The translations under genes and the position numbers were made by a program. The notes beneath the pieces are model-generated. The model was not told where the DNA came from. It saw only the letters and a program-made list of their open reading frames with translations, and ran no database searches. From Takakia lepidozioides (Eukaryota; Streptophyta; Takakiopsida; Takakiales; Takakiaceae), in the NCBI GenBank assembly GCA_030704615.1, contig CM060734.1:7318001-7382000 (forward strand): DNA of 64,000 bases, read 5' to 3'. Positions 22,601 through 32,835 of the stretch are shown piece by piece (within the stretch, counting starts at the first letter, position 1; the number at the start of each line of letters is the position of its first letter).

Positions 22601-25045
22601 GTCTCGGGGGGAGAGGCCGACACCTGGCCGACAGCGAACATCCAGCGAATGGAAATTCGGCGCTGAATTTCCATCCGAGGCTCGTTGGATGAAGTCGTCT
22701 CGGGGGGAGAGGCCGACACATGGCCGCCAGAGAATATCCCCCGGATGGAAAAACGGCGCCGAATTTCCATCCGAGGCCCGTTGGATGAAGTCGTCTCGGG
22801 GGGAGCAGCCGAACCCCTGGATGGAAATTCGGCGTCGTTTTTCCATCCGACCCGGCCGGATGAAGTCGTCTCGGGGGGAGAGGCCGACACCTGGCCGACA
22901 GCGAACATCCCCCGAATGGAAATTCGGCGCCGATTTTCCATCCGAGACTCGTTGGATGAAGTCGTCTCGGGGGGAGAGGCCGACACATCGCCGCCAGAGA
23001 ATATCCCCCGGATGGAAAAACGGCGCCAAATTTCCATCCGAGGCCCGTTGGATGAAGTCATCTCGGGGGGAGAGGCCGACACCTGGCCGACTCAGTTCAT
23101 CCTCCGGATGGAAATCCGTTTTTCCATCCGACCCGGCCGGATGAAGTCGACTCGGGGGGAGAGGCCGACACCTGGCCGACAGAGAACATCCCCCAGATGG
23201 AAATTCGGCGCCGAATTTCCATCCTAGGCCCATTGGATGAAGTCGTCTCGGGGGGAGAGGCTGACACCTGGCCGACAGAGAACATCCCCGGATGGAAATT
23301 CGGCGCCGAATTTCCATCCGAGGCCCGTTGGATGAAGTCGTCTCGAGGGGAGAGGCCGACACCTGGCCGACAGAGAACATCCCCCGGATGGAAATTCGGC
23401 GCCGAATTTCCATCCGAGGCCCGTTGGATGAAGTCGTCTCGGCGGGAGAGGCCAACACCTGGCCGACTGAGATTATCCCCCGGATGGAAATTCGGCGCCG
23501 TTTTTCCATCCGACCCGGCCGGATGAAGTCGTCTCGGGGGGGAGAGGCCGACACCTGGCCGACAGAGAACATCCCCCGGATTGAAATTCGGCTTTGAATT
23601 TCCATCCGAGGCCCGTTGGATGAAGTCGTCTTGGGGCAGAGGCCGACACCTGGCCGACAGAGAACATCCTCCGGACGGAAATTCGGCGCCGAATTTCCAT
23701 CCGAGGCCCGTCGGATGAAGTCGTCTCGGGGGGAGAGGCCGACACCTAGCCGACAGAGAATATCCTCCGGATGGAAATTCGGCGTCGAATTTCCATCCGA
23801 GGCCCGTTGGATGAAGTCGTCTCGGGGGGAGAGGCCGACACCTGGCTGACTGAGATCATCCCCCGGATGGACATTCGGCGCCGTTTTTCCATCCGACCCG
23901 GCCGGATGAAGTCGTCTCGGGGGGAGAGGCCGACACCTGGCCGACAGAGAACATCCCCCGGATGAAAATTCGACACCAAATTTCCATCCGAGGCTCGATG
24001 GATGAAGTCGTCTCGGGGGGAGAGGCCGACACATGGCCGCCAGAGAATATCCCCCGGATGGAAAAACGGCGCCGAATTTCCAGCCGAGGCCCGTTGGATG
24101 AAGTCGTCTCGGGGGAGAGGCCGACACCGGGCCGAATGAGATCATCCCCCGGATGGAAATTCGGCGCCGTTTTTCCAACCGACCCGGCAGGATGAAGTCG
24201 TCTCGGGGGGAGAGGCCGACACCTGGCCGACTGAGAACATCCCCCGGATTGAAATTCGGCGCCAAATTTCCATCCGAGGCCCGTTGGATGAAGTCGTCTC
24301 GGGGGGAGAGGCCGACACCTGGCGGACAGAGAACATCCCCCGGATGGAAATTCGGCGCCAAATTTCCATCCGAGGCTCGATGGATGAAGTCGTCTCGGGG
24401 GGAGAGGCGGACACATGGCCGCCAGAGAATATCCTCCGGATGGAAAAACGGCGCCGAATTTCCAGCCGAGGCCCGTTGGATGAAGTCGTCTCGGGGGGAG
24501 AGGCCGACACCTGGCCGACTGAGATCATCCCCCGGATGGAAATTTGGCGCCGTTTTTCCATCCGACCCGGCCGGATGAAGTCGTCTCAGGGGGAGAGGCC
24601 GACACCTGGCCGACAGAGAACATCCCCCGGATTGCAATTTGGCGCCAAATTTCCATCTGAGGCCCGTTCGATGAAGTCGTCTCGGGGGGAGAGGCCGACA
24701 CCTGGCCGACTGAGATCATCCCCCGGATGGAAATCCATTTTTCCATCCGACCCGGCCGGATGTAGTCGACTCGGGGGGAGAGGCCGACACCTGGCCGATA
24801 GAGAACATCCCCCGGATGGAAATTCGGCGCCGAATTTCCATCCTAGGCCCGTTGGATGAAGTCGTCTCGGGGGGAGAGGCCGACACCTGGCCGACAGAGA
24901 ACATCCCCCGGATGGAAATTCGGCGCCGAATTTCCATCCGAGGCCCGTTGGATGAAGTCGTCTCGGGGGGAGAGGCCGACACCTGGCCGACAGAGAACAT
25001 CCCCGGATGGAAATTTGGTGCCGAATTTGCATCCGAGGCCCGTTG
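19615..25045. repeat. 96-bp palindromic satellite array inside the MULE, about 55 monomers
   Basis: The monomer period is 96 bp where units are intact (for example 24851 to 24947). The commonest monomer contains a perfect 30-bp palindrome, GGATGGAAATTCGGC directly followed by its reverse complement. It is joined by GAGGCCCGTTGGATGAAG, TCGTCTCGGGGGGAGAGG and CCGACACCTGG. A second type has GGCGCCGTTTTTCCATCC followed by GACCCGGCCGGATG, itself near-palindromic. A third has GGCGCCAAATTTCC after ATTGAA. The types follow each other in a partly regular order: a characteristic block recurs about 667 bp apart (19941 and 20608), which suggests higher-order units. Long open frames on both strands arise because the repeats lack stops, and they are not genes. 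Confidence 0.95.
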
Positions 25046-25245
25046 AATGAAGCCCGTATCGGCACTTCTTCAACAATTTTTAGTCGTTGCATCAAGTTTT
25101 TCGCGTTTTTTTGTCTGGTTACACACTAAACTTGGAGTTTTTTTGCCTACAGGCCACATTTGGCACGTTATTCCCACCATTCGGGTCCGCTAAAGACAAA
25201 TTCGTTGCCGGTTTTCCATCGATGAGGTGGACTGAATTACCTGCA

Positions 25246-25800
25246 GGATGGAAATTCGGCGCCGGTTTCCCATCCGGCTTCTCTCCGTGTTACCTGTGGG
25301 ATGGAAATTCGGCGCCGGATTTCCATCCGGCCGCGCTCCGAATTACCTCTGGGATGGAAATTCGGCGCCGGATTTGCATCCGGCCACGCTCCGAATTACC
25401 TACAGGATGGAAATTCGGTGCCGTTTTTCCATCCGGCCGCGCTCCGAATTACCTGGCGGATGGAAATTTGGCGCCGGATTTCCATCCGGCCGCGCTCCGA
25501 ATTACTTGGTGGATGGAAATTCGGCGCCGTTTTTCCATCCAGCCGCGCTCCAAATTGACTGGCGGATGGAAATTCGGCGCTGGATTTCCATTCGGCCGCG
25601 CTCCGAATTACCTCTGGGATGGAAATTCGGCACCGGATTTGGCCGCACTCCGAATTACCTGCAAGATGGAAATGCGGTGCCGGTTTTCCATCCGGCGTCT
25701 CCTGGATGAGAACGGCTCGGGCGGAGGGATGGCCTCGTTGCGTCATTCTTCATCCGCTGGATGGAAATTCGGCGCCGATTTTTTCCATCCAGCAGGCGAT
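25246..25800. repeat. 53-bp satellite sharing the GGATGGAAATTCGGCGCC core
   Basis: GGATGGAAATTCGGCGCCGG, a short inverted ATTTCCATCCGGC arm and GCGCTCCGAATTACCT form a 53-bp unit. Unit starts are at about 25247, 25300 and 25353, and 8-9 units are readable up to about 25700. One further degenerate unit lies near 25755. It shares half of its sequence with the 96-bp satellite but has a different linker, so it is a sister array and not its continuation. Confidence 0.88.
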
Positions 25801-26802
25801 TGACGAAGTCTCGGGGGGAGGGTGGGCGCCTGTGACCGACCTCCATACCTACGACATTTAATGGCGCAGTTGGGCATTAAATGTCCTCTGCCGTCGATTT
25901 TGAACCGGGCTGGCGACACAGGGATTCCGCGCTCGCTTCCCGGATACGCCTTGGAAACCTGATGCTTAACTTGGATGAACTTCTATTCGAGGCATGTACG
26001 CACACATACTGTGAGATCTTTTTTCTTTTGCTGGGACTTATGCCGCGTGGAGAAGGGCGTGGCTCTCCTAAGAGAAACCCCACATCCAGACTGCGGCGGA
26101 AGCTGAAGGCTTTGTACTACGGGCGACGTCCAACCTCTCGCATGGCCAAACTTAAGCTCCAGCAGGAAATTCCATTGTCTTGCTCAGAGCCCGCGCTAAC
26201 TGAAGCCGAGCACTCTCAAGTTCCACCCCTTCCTCTTTCGGTTTTCTTCGTTTTTTGTTTTTGTTTTCGCATCTTCCGTCTGGCAGTCCTGGAAGCGCAT
26301 GGTTGCATCGCAAAAGCACGAGTTGTTGAGAAGAATGATTAAGGTCAGAATGGTTAGAAAGGAGCCAGGTCGTTGCTGCATTCAGATTTGCAACAGGGTG
26401 CACACCTCGCTGTAGATAACAGGTTGCATCTCGGAATTAAGGAAATCCATGCTGAACTGAGAAGATTGTCTGAGCAGATGAAGTGCCTTCAAAACATTTG
26501 ACCCTGTTTTCCCGTCTCATGGAATTCGTGTTTCATGTTGATTTCTGCAAGATACTGGTTTAGTGAACCTTAGATAGTTTGCAATGCATGTGCAAAGCCG
26601 ACAGCTCTGGAGAAGGCTGCTTGTGCATGTCATTCTTAGGCATTGTTTGGATTTGTTTTTCATTGTTGTTCCATGCCACTCCATACTTGGTTTTGTTTTG
26701 TTTTCATTGTTGTTCCACGATTGTTGCGATGGTGGTTGCGCTGCTCGTTGCGATGGTGGTTTTCATTCCGATGTTGGTTCTCACGATTTTTGGGGATGAC
26801 AG
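25801..26802. other. 5' region of the ParB/methyltransferase-like gene
   Basis: The segment follows the satellites. A Lys/Arg-rich open frame at 26041-26230 (MPRGEGRGSPKRNP...) may be a first exon or chance. A T/G-rich stretch (26640-26800) with three TTTTCATTG(T/T)TGTTCCA-like repeats precedes a possible acceptor (GATGACAG) at 26802. Nothing firm can be assigned. Confidence 0.3.
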
Positions 26803-29800
26803 AGTGACGACGAGCCCGACACGCTAGTGGTATCATCGACAGCTCCAACTGCTCGAGCAATGACTCCAAAAGCCGCTACTCATCGCATGTTTGGATCTCA
26901 ACTTGGGGCGGGAGGGCAAACTAAAACCTTTGTTGGTGGACGGAAGGACCTGCAGCGAGAGTACGACAGAATAGGCATTGGGGAGGTTGGTGCAGGCGGC
27001 ATGGCAGGTGAAGGGCGTCGGATGAGGACAGCAAATCCGGTAATGGAAGATGTTCATGCACATGCAGTAGGGCCAGCCCACGCAAAGAAGAAGAAGAAAG
27101 CCAAGCACATGCAATCCCCGGCGAGAGAGCCGTCACGGGCTGCGGAGGGGGGAGTGAGCAGGGCGCGCGAGGGTGTCAGTTCGCCTCAATCAAAGGTGGT
27201 CGTCCTGGAGGCCTCCCCTGCTGCTACCCCTAGTAAGAAACAGAAGGCCCGTGAGAGGGCAAAAGAGAGGGCAAAAGAACAGGTGAGACAGAAGGCTAGC
27301 CAGGAGGCAAGAGAAAAGGCCACTGAAGAGGCCAGGGGTGTCGAAATGACAGATGCCCATGTAAGCGAGGGATGCACGGAGATGGTGGATCCCTCCAAGA
27401 CACCACAAAGAGGCAGTAACACACCGGTTACACCATCGCGGGCAGGAGCAGCCCCCGCAATTACCCATACGGTGGAAACTGGAGGAGGTGAAAGAACACC
27501 ACAAAGAACACGGATTGTGCAAGTTCGAGGTGAAGCCGGGGAGAGGGCAGTAGAGACGGAGAGAGTGCTCCAGGTGCTTCCGTCGGAGGATGACCATGTT
27601 GAGGATGACGAGAGGGAGCTTTCTGACTAGGATGACATCCTCCCGGAGATCCCCAGGCCCCAAACCCGGAGCATACAGGCTGGATTTGGTGGTCCAGGTG
27701 GGCTGCCGGAGAACCCCTCTACAGCAGAAGTCATGTCGGAGGTGGATATGAAGTTGGCCGCTGCCAAGATGTTGGAGGAAACCCACAGCAACATTGGCAG
27801 GGTCCTGGGGGGCATGGTGTACCTGGCCAAGCTTCGGATTCCCCTTTGCCGCTTGGTTTCATTGCAGGTGGTGAGACCTGCCCTCCCAGGCGATATCGAC
27901 AAGCTAAAATTCTCTTTCCGGGAGGGATATCGAATGGGGTCTGCCGCATTTTATGTTTCCATGGAGAACGACCACGGAGCTTCTCGTGCCCACACTTCCG
28001 ATGAGGTGGACAAATGGGGTCCCCATTGGCAAAGGCGAAATGAGGAGTTCGAGAGATTGATTGCTACTGATCCTCTTTTCCAGCACTTGTCTGGAAAGAT
28101 GTTTTATGTGTGGGACGGCAATCATCGCCTCATGGCATGGATGGAGTACATAGCCCAAGCCCACCCCAACGACCTGGATTGGCATTTCGCCGTGGAGTGT
28201 GTTGTGCTCAAGGTTGCGGGGCCCAAAGATCGCAGTCTTCTCAAAGCGGCAATGGCAGACATCAACTCGTAAGTTACAATGCTTCTTGCTTTGGAACTTT
28301 GAATTTGAAACAGTCATTTCATTGCCAATCGTCATATTTGTTGTAAATTCTCAATTCTGTATTGTTTAATGGAAATGTGGCATTGCAGGGTGACTGAGAA
28401 TGCCTTCATTGCCACCAACTTGTCCCATATGCTCTTCCGAGTGAAGGATGTCGGGAAGCAGGGGGTGCTAGAGTTTGCCAATTCGCTTAGTGCCGACCTC
28501 TTGCGCAAGTCGGAGGCAAGGGCAGACAGAACCTGGTATAGGCTAAGCATGGACGCCATGGTGGACTACATATTTCGGGTAAAGCTCCTCACTGTTTTGT
28601 TGAGCTAATCTGTCTCTCCTCCCCCAATAGAAGAAAAAGTGTTGAGCAGGATCTCTAATCTTATGTGCGCATTCTTGACAGACGAAAATTCAGCAGGATT
28701 TGGCACATGCGCGGAGGTTCTACATGGAGTCAGAGGAGAAGAAACTAACCCTCCCGGCACTGGAATCGTATCTCAAAGTTGCGGAGGTGAAGGCCCGCAT
28801 CAAGTACAAGTCGCGGATGGTAAAGTACGTGGCCATAGCTGATCCCGCCCTTGGTGCCGATTTTCTAGTGGAGGTGGGGAAGCACTACTCCCGCGCTCTG
28901 AAGCCCACGATGACATTGGAGAAGCTGCATCGTCTAGCCACATCCTGTGTGGATGCAACAGAAAAGGTTATACATTCTTAACCAAATTGTCGTGGCAGCA
29001 ATTCGTTTTTGTGGTGTTTGGCGCTTACTAATATGCTGGGTGGTTGGACAGACCCGGTGGCTCCAAATCTGGAATGGTTCCCAAAGTACAAGGGACATGT
29101 GGAGCTTCCCCAAACCCGACAAACTGCCTGACCCCACATTCGACATGTGGATGAACCGCATGACATGGTGGTTTCAGGTACTTTCCCACGCTTCATTTGG
29201 CGCTTCTACGCTTGTATCGGATGGATTTATTGTATTTTTTGAGGAAAGCGGTCTGATGGAGAATTTCCACAAGTGACGACGAATGCGCAAGAGCAGCTTG
29301 ATACACAAGCACATCAGTTCAAGCTGGAGATTTCTGGTGAAACAGAGAGCCTACGCGACTATGTGACGAGGTACTTTCTGCTCTACAAAACCGACCTATT
29401 CTTTCGAGAGATACCCCATGCCCGCCGGAGCCACGAGTTCACCGACCAGCCGAACGCGGACAAAGCGGCAATGCGCCTTCTGTACAGGTACATACGCTGT
29501 GCCTTTCTTTTTAGTCCCAACATTTCCAGGATGTAAGAGGCCTTATGTGGCGCATGAAAATTAGTTGTGGTCCTAGGAAAAATGGCGCCGAATTTCCGAA
29601 TTCGGGACCTGGGGGATGGCTGTCCAGGGGGTGGCTGGCACTCAATCCGGAAATTCGGCGCCATTTTTCCAGTTGCAAGCCCAGTCAGATCTGGGACTTA
29701 GCCATTCTCGGCCCCAACCTGGGAAAATGGCGCCGAATATCCAGTGCAGGGCCCCGAAAATGGCTAAGTCCCTATAGTGGCAGGCACCGAAACCGGAAAT

Positions 29801-32594
29801 TCGGCGCCATTTTTCTAGTTCCGGGCCCAGTCAGTTCTGGGACTTACCATTTTCGGGCCCAAACTGCGAAAATGGCGCCGAATATCCAGTGCAGGGCCCC
29901 GAAAATGGCTAAGTCCCTAGTGTGGCAGGCACCGAAATTGGAAATTCGGCGCCATTTTTCCAGTTCCGGGCCCAGTCAGTTGTGGGGCTTATCCATTTTC
30001 GGCCCCAATATGGGAAAATGGCGCCAAATTTCCAGTTGAGGGCCCCGAAAATGGCCAAGTCCCTGGGGTGGCTGGCACCGAAACTGGAAATTCGGCGCCA
30101 TTTTTCCAGTTCCAGGCCTAGTCATTTTCATTCCCTAAAATTTACCTCGTTCCCGGGACCTCATTCTGTGTGTTTCTTGAATGCAGGTACTGTAAGTTCT
30201 CCCTTTTGGAGAAAAGACATCTGTCCTTCGAGCCGCCATTCTTCCTCGCATGGAGGAACCCTGGGGCTGACTCCATGTACACTGACGTTATCGTGAAGGA
30301 GTGGCATTTGGAACATTTGCGCGACTGCCCTTGGTATGTGGACCTTCCGCCCGGCTTGCTCGACCCATCCGAGTTTCAATTGAAGCTGGATGCTGAGGCT
30401 CGACGAAACTGGGCTCCGCTGTCTCCGCTGGGTCCAAAGGAGGCGAGAGCGCTTGCCCAGTCCAGGAAAGCGGCAGAGCTTGCTCAGGCAGGTATTCAAG
30501 AGAAAAGGCTGTCTTTAGGGCATTCCAATCAGCAAAGCTGCCATGAGGTTGACGATCATACCAATGAATGAGAAGAATAAAGGACAAAAGAAAAGGACAC
30601 GGAAACAGGGGAGTACAGTAACCCCCAAAAAACAGAAAACCACCGGGGCACCAGAGGAGGCGCAGGCCCCAAGGGAGTGACTCCGACGACGACTTTGTGC
30701 AAGGTCCTGCGACTGCTACTGCTGGTACCAAGTCATCGGTTGTCCGGGTTCCCAAGTCAGTTCGGACTGGGACTGGCTCTGCCAAGAAGTTGGCATTTGA
30801 GGGCGAGCCTACACGGCGGTATTCGGCGGTGATGTTTCCGAAGAGGCCAAAGCTAAAACCCCCAACCATCATCCAATGTGTCAATGAGAGCTTCCTTGAC
30901 GCTCTGGCTGCCAGGGCGAAGAAGGTGGCACACAGCAAGTCTGTGGAGGAGCAGAAGGGGAAAGCCAAGAAGAGGGCTCCTAGTACAGAGCCTAAAGACA
31001 CCCCTGGTTTCGAATCCATGATGGAATTCTTCACGGTTGTGAGCACGGATTGCAAGAGCACTCGGGGGGGGGGGGGGGGGGTGAGGTGGAGAGAGCCTGC
31101 GATATGATTCTCCTCGATATTCCAGATGGGGAGCTGCTGGAGGGCGTGGATGGTGTGCCCACCTGGAACAGGTTTACTGAGGACTACTGGAGAGCCGGGT
31201 TTGGGCTGGCGGGGATGCTCCTGGATGACGGTGGATGTATGGTGGTCCTTGCCACAAGAGGGAAGACCACAGACAATGTTGTGGCAAGGTGGACACCAAA
31301 AAGTGTCACCCCGGTCCTCCTCAAAAAATAGTTCTGCATCAATACGCAAGGGTTGCGAACAGAGGGCCAGAGTGTAAGTTATCAATCTATTGCATTCACT
31401 TCATATTGTGGTGTATCTGAACTAGACCCTGGAGTTGATCCCTCTTTTGTTGGATGTGCAGACATTGGTGTTTGAGGCATATTGTTTTGTGAAGAGAGGG
31501 TCTACGTTCAAATTCCGCAACGACGGTCGTCTTGTTGATGCCGTTGTGGACCCTGTTACCTACGATGTCCTCTACAACTATGTGCCCCACTCCAGTATGC
31601 CGAAGGACACAAAGATAGGCAAACCATGGCGGTACAGCCGGACCCGGAGCCCTGCTTTCATCCAAACCCTCATGGAGACGTGCTCGGATGTCCAAGGGCA
31701 GATTCTTGACCTCACATGCGGCACGGGTAAGCCTTCACGTGCACATTTTGTCCCCTGGCTCGATTGCAATTGCATGCCGCATGCTACTAACCGCCCGCTT
31801 TGTCCCTCAGGTGCTTCAATGTGGGCAGGGACGTTGTCCGACAGGCATGTCTTCGCCTTCGAGCCAGATACTGCCCTCCACAACTCCGAACTTGCAGCGG
31901 CTGAACGTCTGCCGAAAGAGGAAGAGGCATCCTCGGAGGATGAGGAAGAATCCGACAAGGAGCAGGGGGAGGTACAAGTTGGGATCGAGGCCGAGGAGCC
32001 CCCGGTTTACGAGTGAGTGGTCGCATTGTAGGTTGCCTCCTGATTTCGTGAGGCACCTCCCTTTGCTCTCTTATTTCATTGAAAGACCCTTTTTTGCTTC
32101 TACTGATATTGACATTCTTAAAGTGGATTTGTTCTTACTGCAGGATGCCAAGTACTACAGGAGGGACGTCTACACCGCAATTCATGGGCAGGAAGAACGT
32201 GCTTTTTTTTGCCAGGGGGGATTTCATGGCTAGTCCAGAAAGGGACTACATCCTTCCTACTTATGCTGCCCGGCTTGCTTCGGTGTCCATTATGAGGTCT
32301 TCCGAACCTAGTCGTGTACAGCAGATTTTAGACGAGGCAAGCCTCAAGAAAAGGGAGGAGGCAGCAGCTATTAGAGCCCGTCAGGCTCGTAGATTTGTCT
32401 TGGATTCTGCTGAGGAAAGTGGGGGAGAGGAGGCAAAAGATTCCCAGGAGGTGAGGTGGACAGTCCCCCAAGGAGAGGACAGAATTTTTGAGAGGCATAG
32501 TGGAACTGATGCATCACAGAGCTCGGAGGATGGGGGGGATGAGGGGGATGAGGAGGAAGGCGGGGCAAGTTCCTCGGAGGGTGTAGGAGAGTAG
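26803..32594 (+). pseudogene. ParB/sulfiredoxin-like plus amino-methyltransferase-like protein, copy A
   Basis: This is an accessory gene of the MULE. Readable exons are 26803-28268, 28389-28578, 28682-28966, 29052-29177, 29249-29487, 30187 to about 30530, about 30690-31330, about 31450-31726, 31811-32012 and 32144-32594. Most junctions are GT-AG and in phase. The N-terminus is a basic, disordered, coiled-coil-prone region. Then comes a ParB/Srx-like segment ending in FYVWDGNHRLMAW (about 28108). An unassigned helical middle follows, with FFLAWRNPGADSMYTD further on. Last comes a methyltransferase-like domain: MILLDIPDGE, GMLLDDGGCMVVLATR, then PAFIQTLMETCSDVQG, LDLTCGTGAS and FAFEPD. The order (motif IV before motif I) matches beta-class N4/N6 amino-methyltransferases. 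The (D/N/S)PP(Y/W/F) motif is LDIPD, so catalysis is doubtful. An in-frame TAG (27628), frame shifts near 30500-30680 and an 18-G run (31064-31081) disable this copy. Function is unknown. Confidence 0.72.
29578..30115. repeat. Intronic 146-bp tandem repeat with paired GGCGCC motifs, about four units
   Basis: The motif ATGGCGCC recurs at about 29582, 29728, 29872 and 30018. Each unit also contains GGAAATTCGGCGCCATTTTT on the other side, so two GGCGCC cores face each other per unit. The array fills the intron between 29488 and 30186 of the ParB/methyltransferase-like gene, leaving its splice sites untouched. Confidence 0.88.
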
Positions 32595-32769
32595 TGCCCA
32601 TTCCGGCTATGACAGTTATGACACACTTGTATAGATGTGGCTTGCCACAAAATTTGCAATAAAATGTTGCATTTCATTGCTATGACGAGTCCACTGGTGC
32701 CAAATTCCAACTTGATATGACCCTATTTCGGTGCCTCCTAACCCTATTTCCGTGGACACACAATGGTCC

Positions 32770-32826
32770 GCTCATGTTTTTTTTTTTTTCCACTCATGCT
32801 CATGCCGCTCATGAAATAGCAACCCC
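32770..32826. repeat. Right terminal inverted repeat and GCTCATG subterminal repeats of the MULE
   Basis: ACTCATGCTCATGCCGCTCATG leads into GAAATAGCAACCCC at the end of the element, mirroring the left terminus. An uninterrupted T-run lies just inside. Confidence 0.85.
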
Positions 32827-32835
32827 CGTTTATGG
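32827..32835. repeat. Right 9-bp target-site duplication (CGTTTATGG) of the MULE
   Basis: It is identical to 14776-14784. The sequence is part of the hAT reading frame, where it lies within codons for a low-complexity C-terminal tail. Confidence 0.92.

Larger units (their letters stand above)
14785..32826. mobile_element. 18,042-bp Mutator-like element with transposase, satellite and ParB/methyltransferase-like gene
   Basis: The left end reads GAGGTTAGCTATTTCATGAG and the inverted right end GGGGTTGCTATTTCATGAGC. They share one 17-bp core apart from a single-base gap. Inside both ends lie further CATGAGC/GCTCATG copies. Perfect 9-bp duplications flank it. The contents from left to right are: GGCGCC modules; a transposase pseudogene (-); a 5.4-kb 96-bp satellite; a 53-bp satellite; and a multi-exon accessory gene (+) with a 146-bp repeat array in one intron. 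The two genes diverge from the satellite and each ends facing a terminus. This differs from maize MuDR, whose two genes converge. The flanks join into the hAT reading frame, which confirms an insertion. Confidence 0.9.

Noticed and set aside
22568-24637. A 689-codon open frame and many others on both strands across 19.6-25.1 kb
   Set aside because: They are products of a stop-free 96-bp repeat. The translated repeats differ by frame and strand and no start, splice or domain evidence exists.
25087-25803. Open frame of 238 codons over the 53-bp satellite
   Set aside because: It reads through tandem repeats and has no domain. The apparent protein is the repeat translated.
25881-26342. 153-codon frame as first exon of the accessory gene
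   Set aside because: The basic MPRGEGRGSPKRNP stretch is suggestive, but no donor site links it convincingly to 26803 and copy B has no clear equivalent. It is left as an open possibility only.
26803-32594. Endogenous giant virus or bacterial contamination as source of the ParB/methyltransferase-like gene
   Set aside because: The gene has many GT-AG introns, lies between terminal repeats with a target duplication, and has a second intron-containing copy elsewhere in the window.
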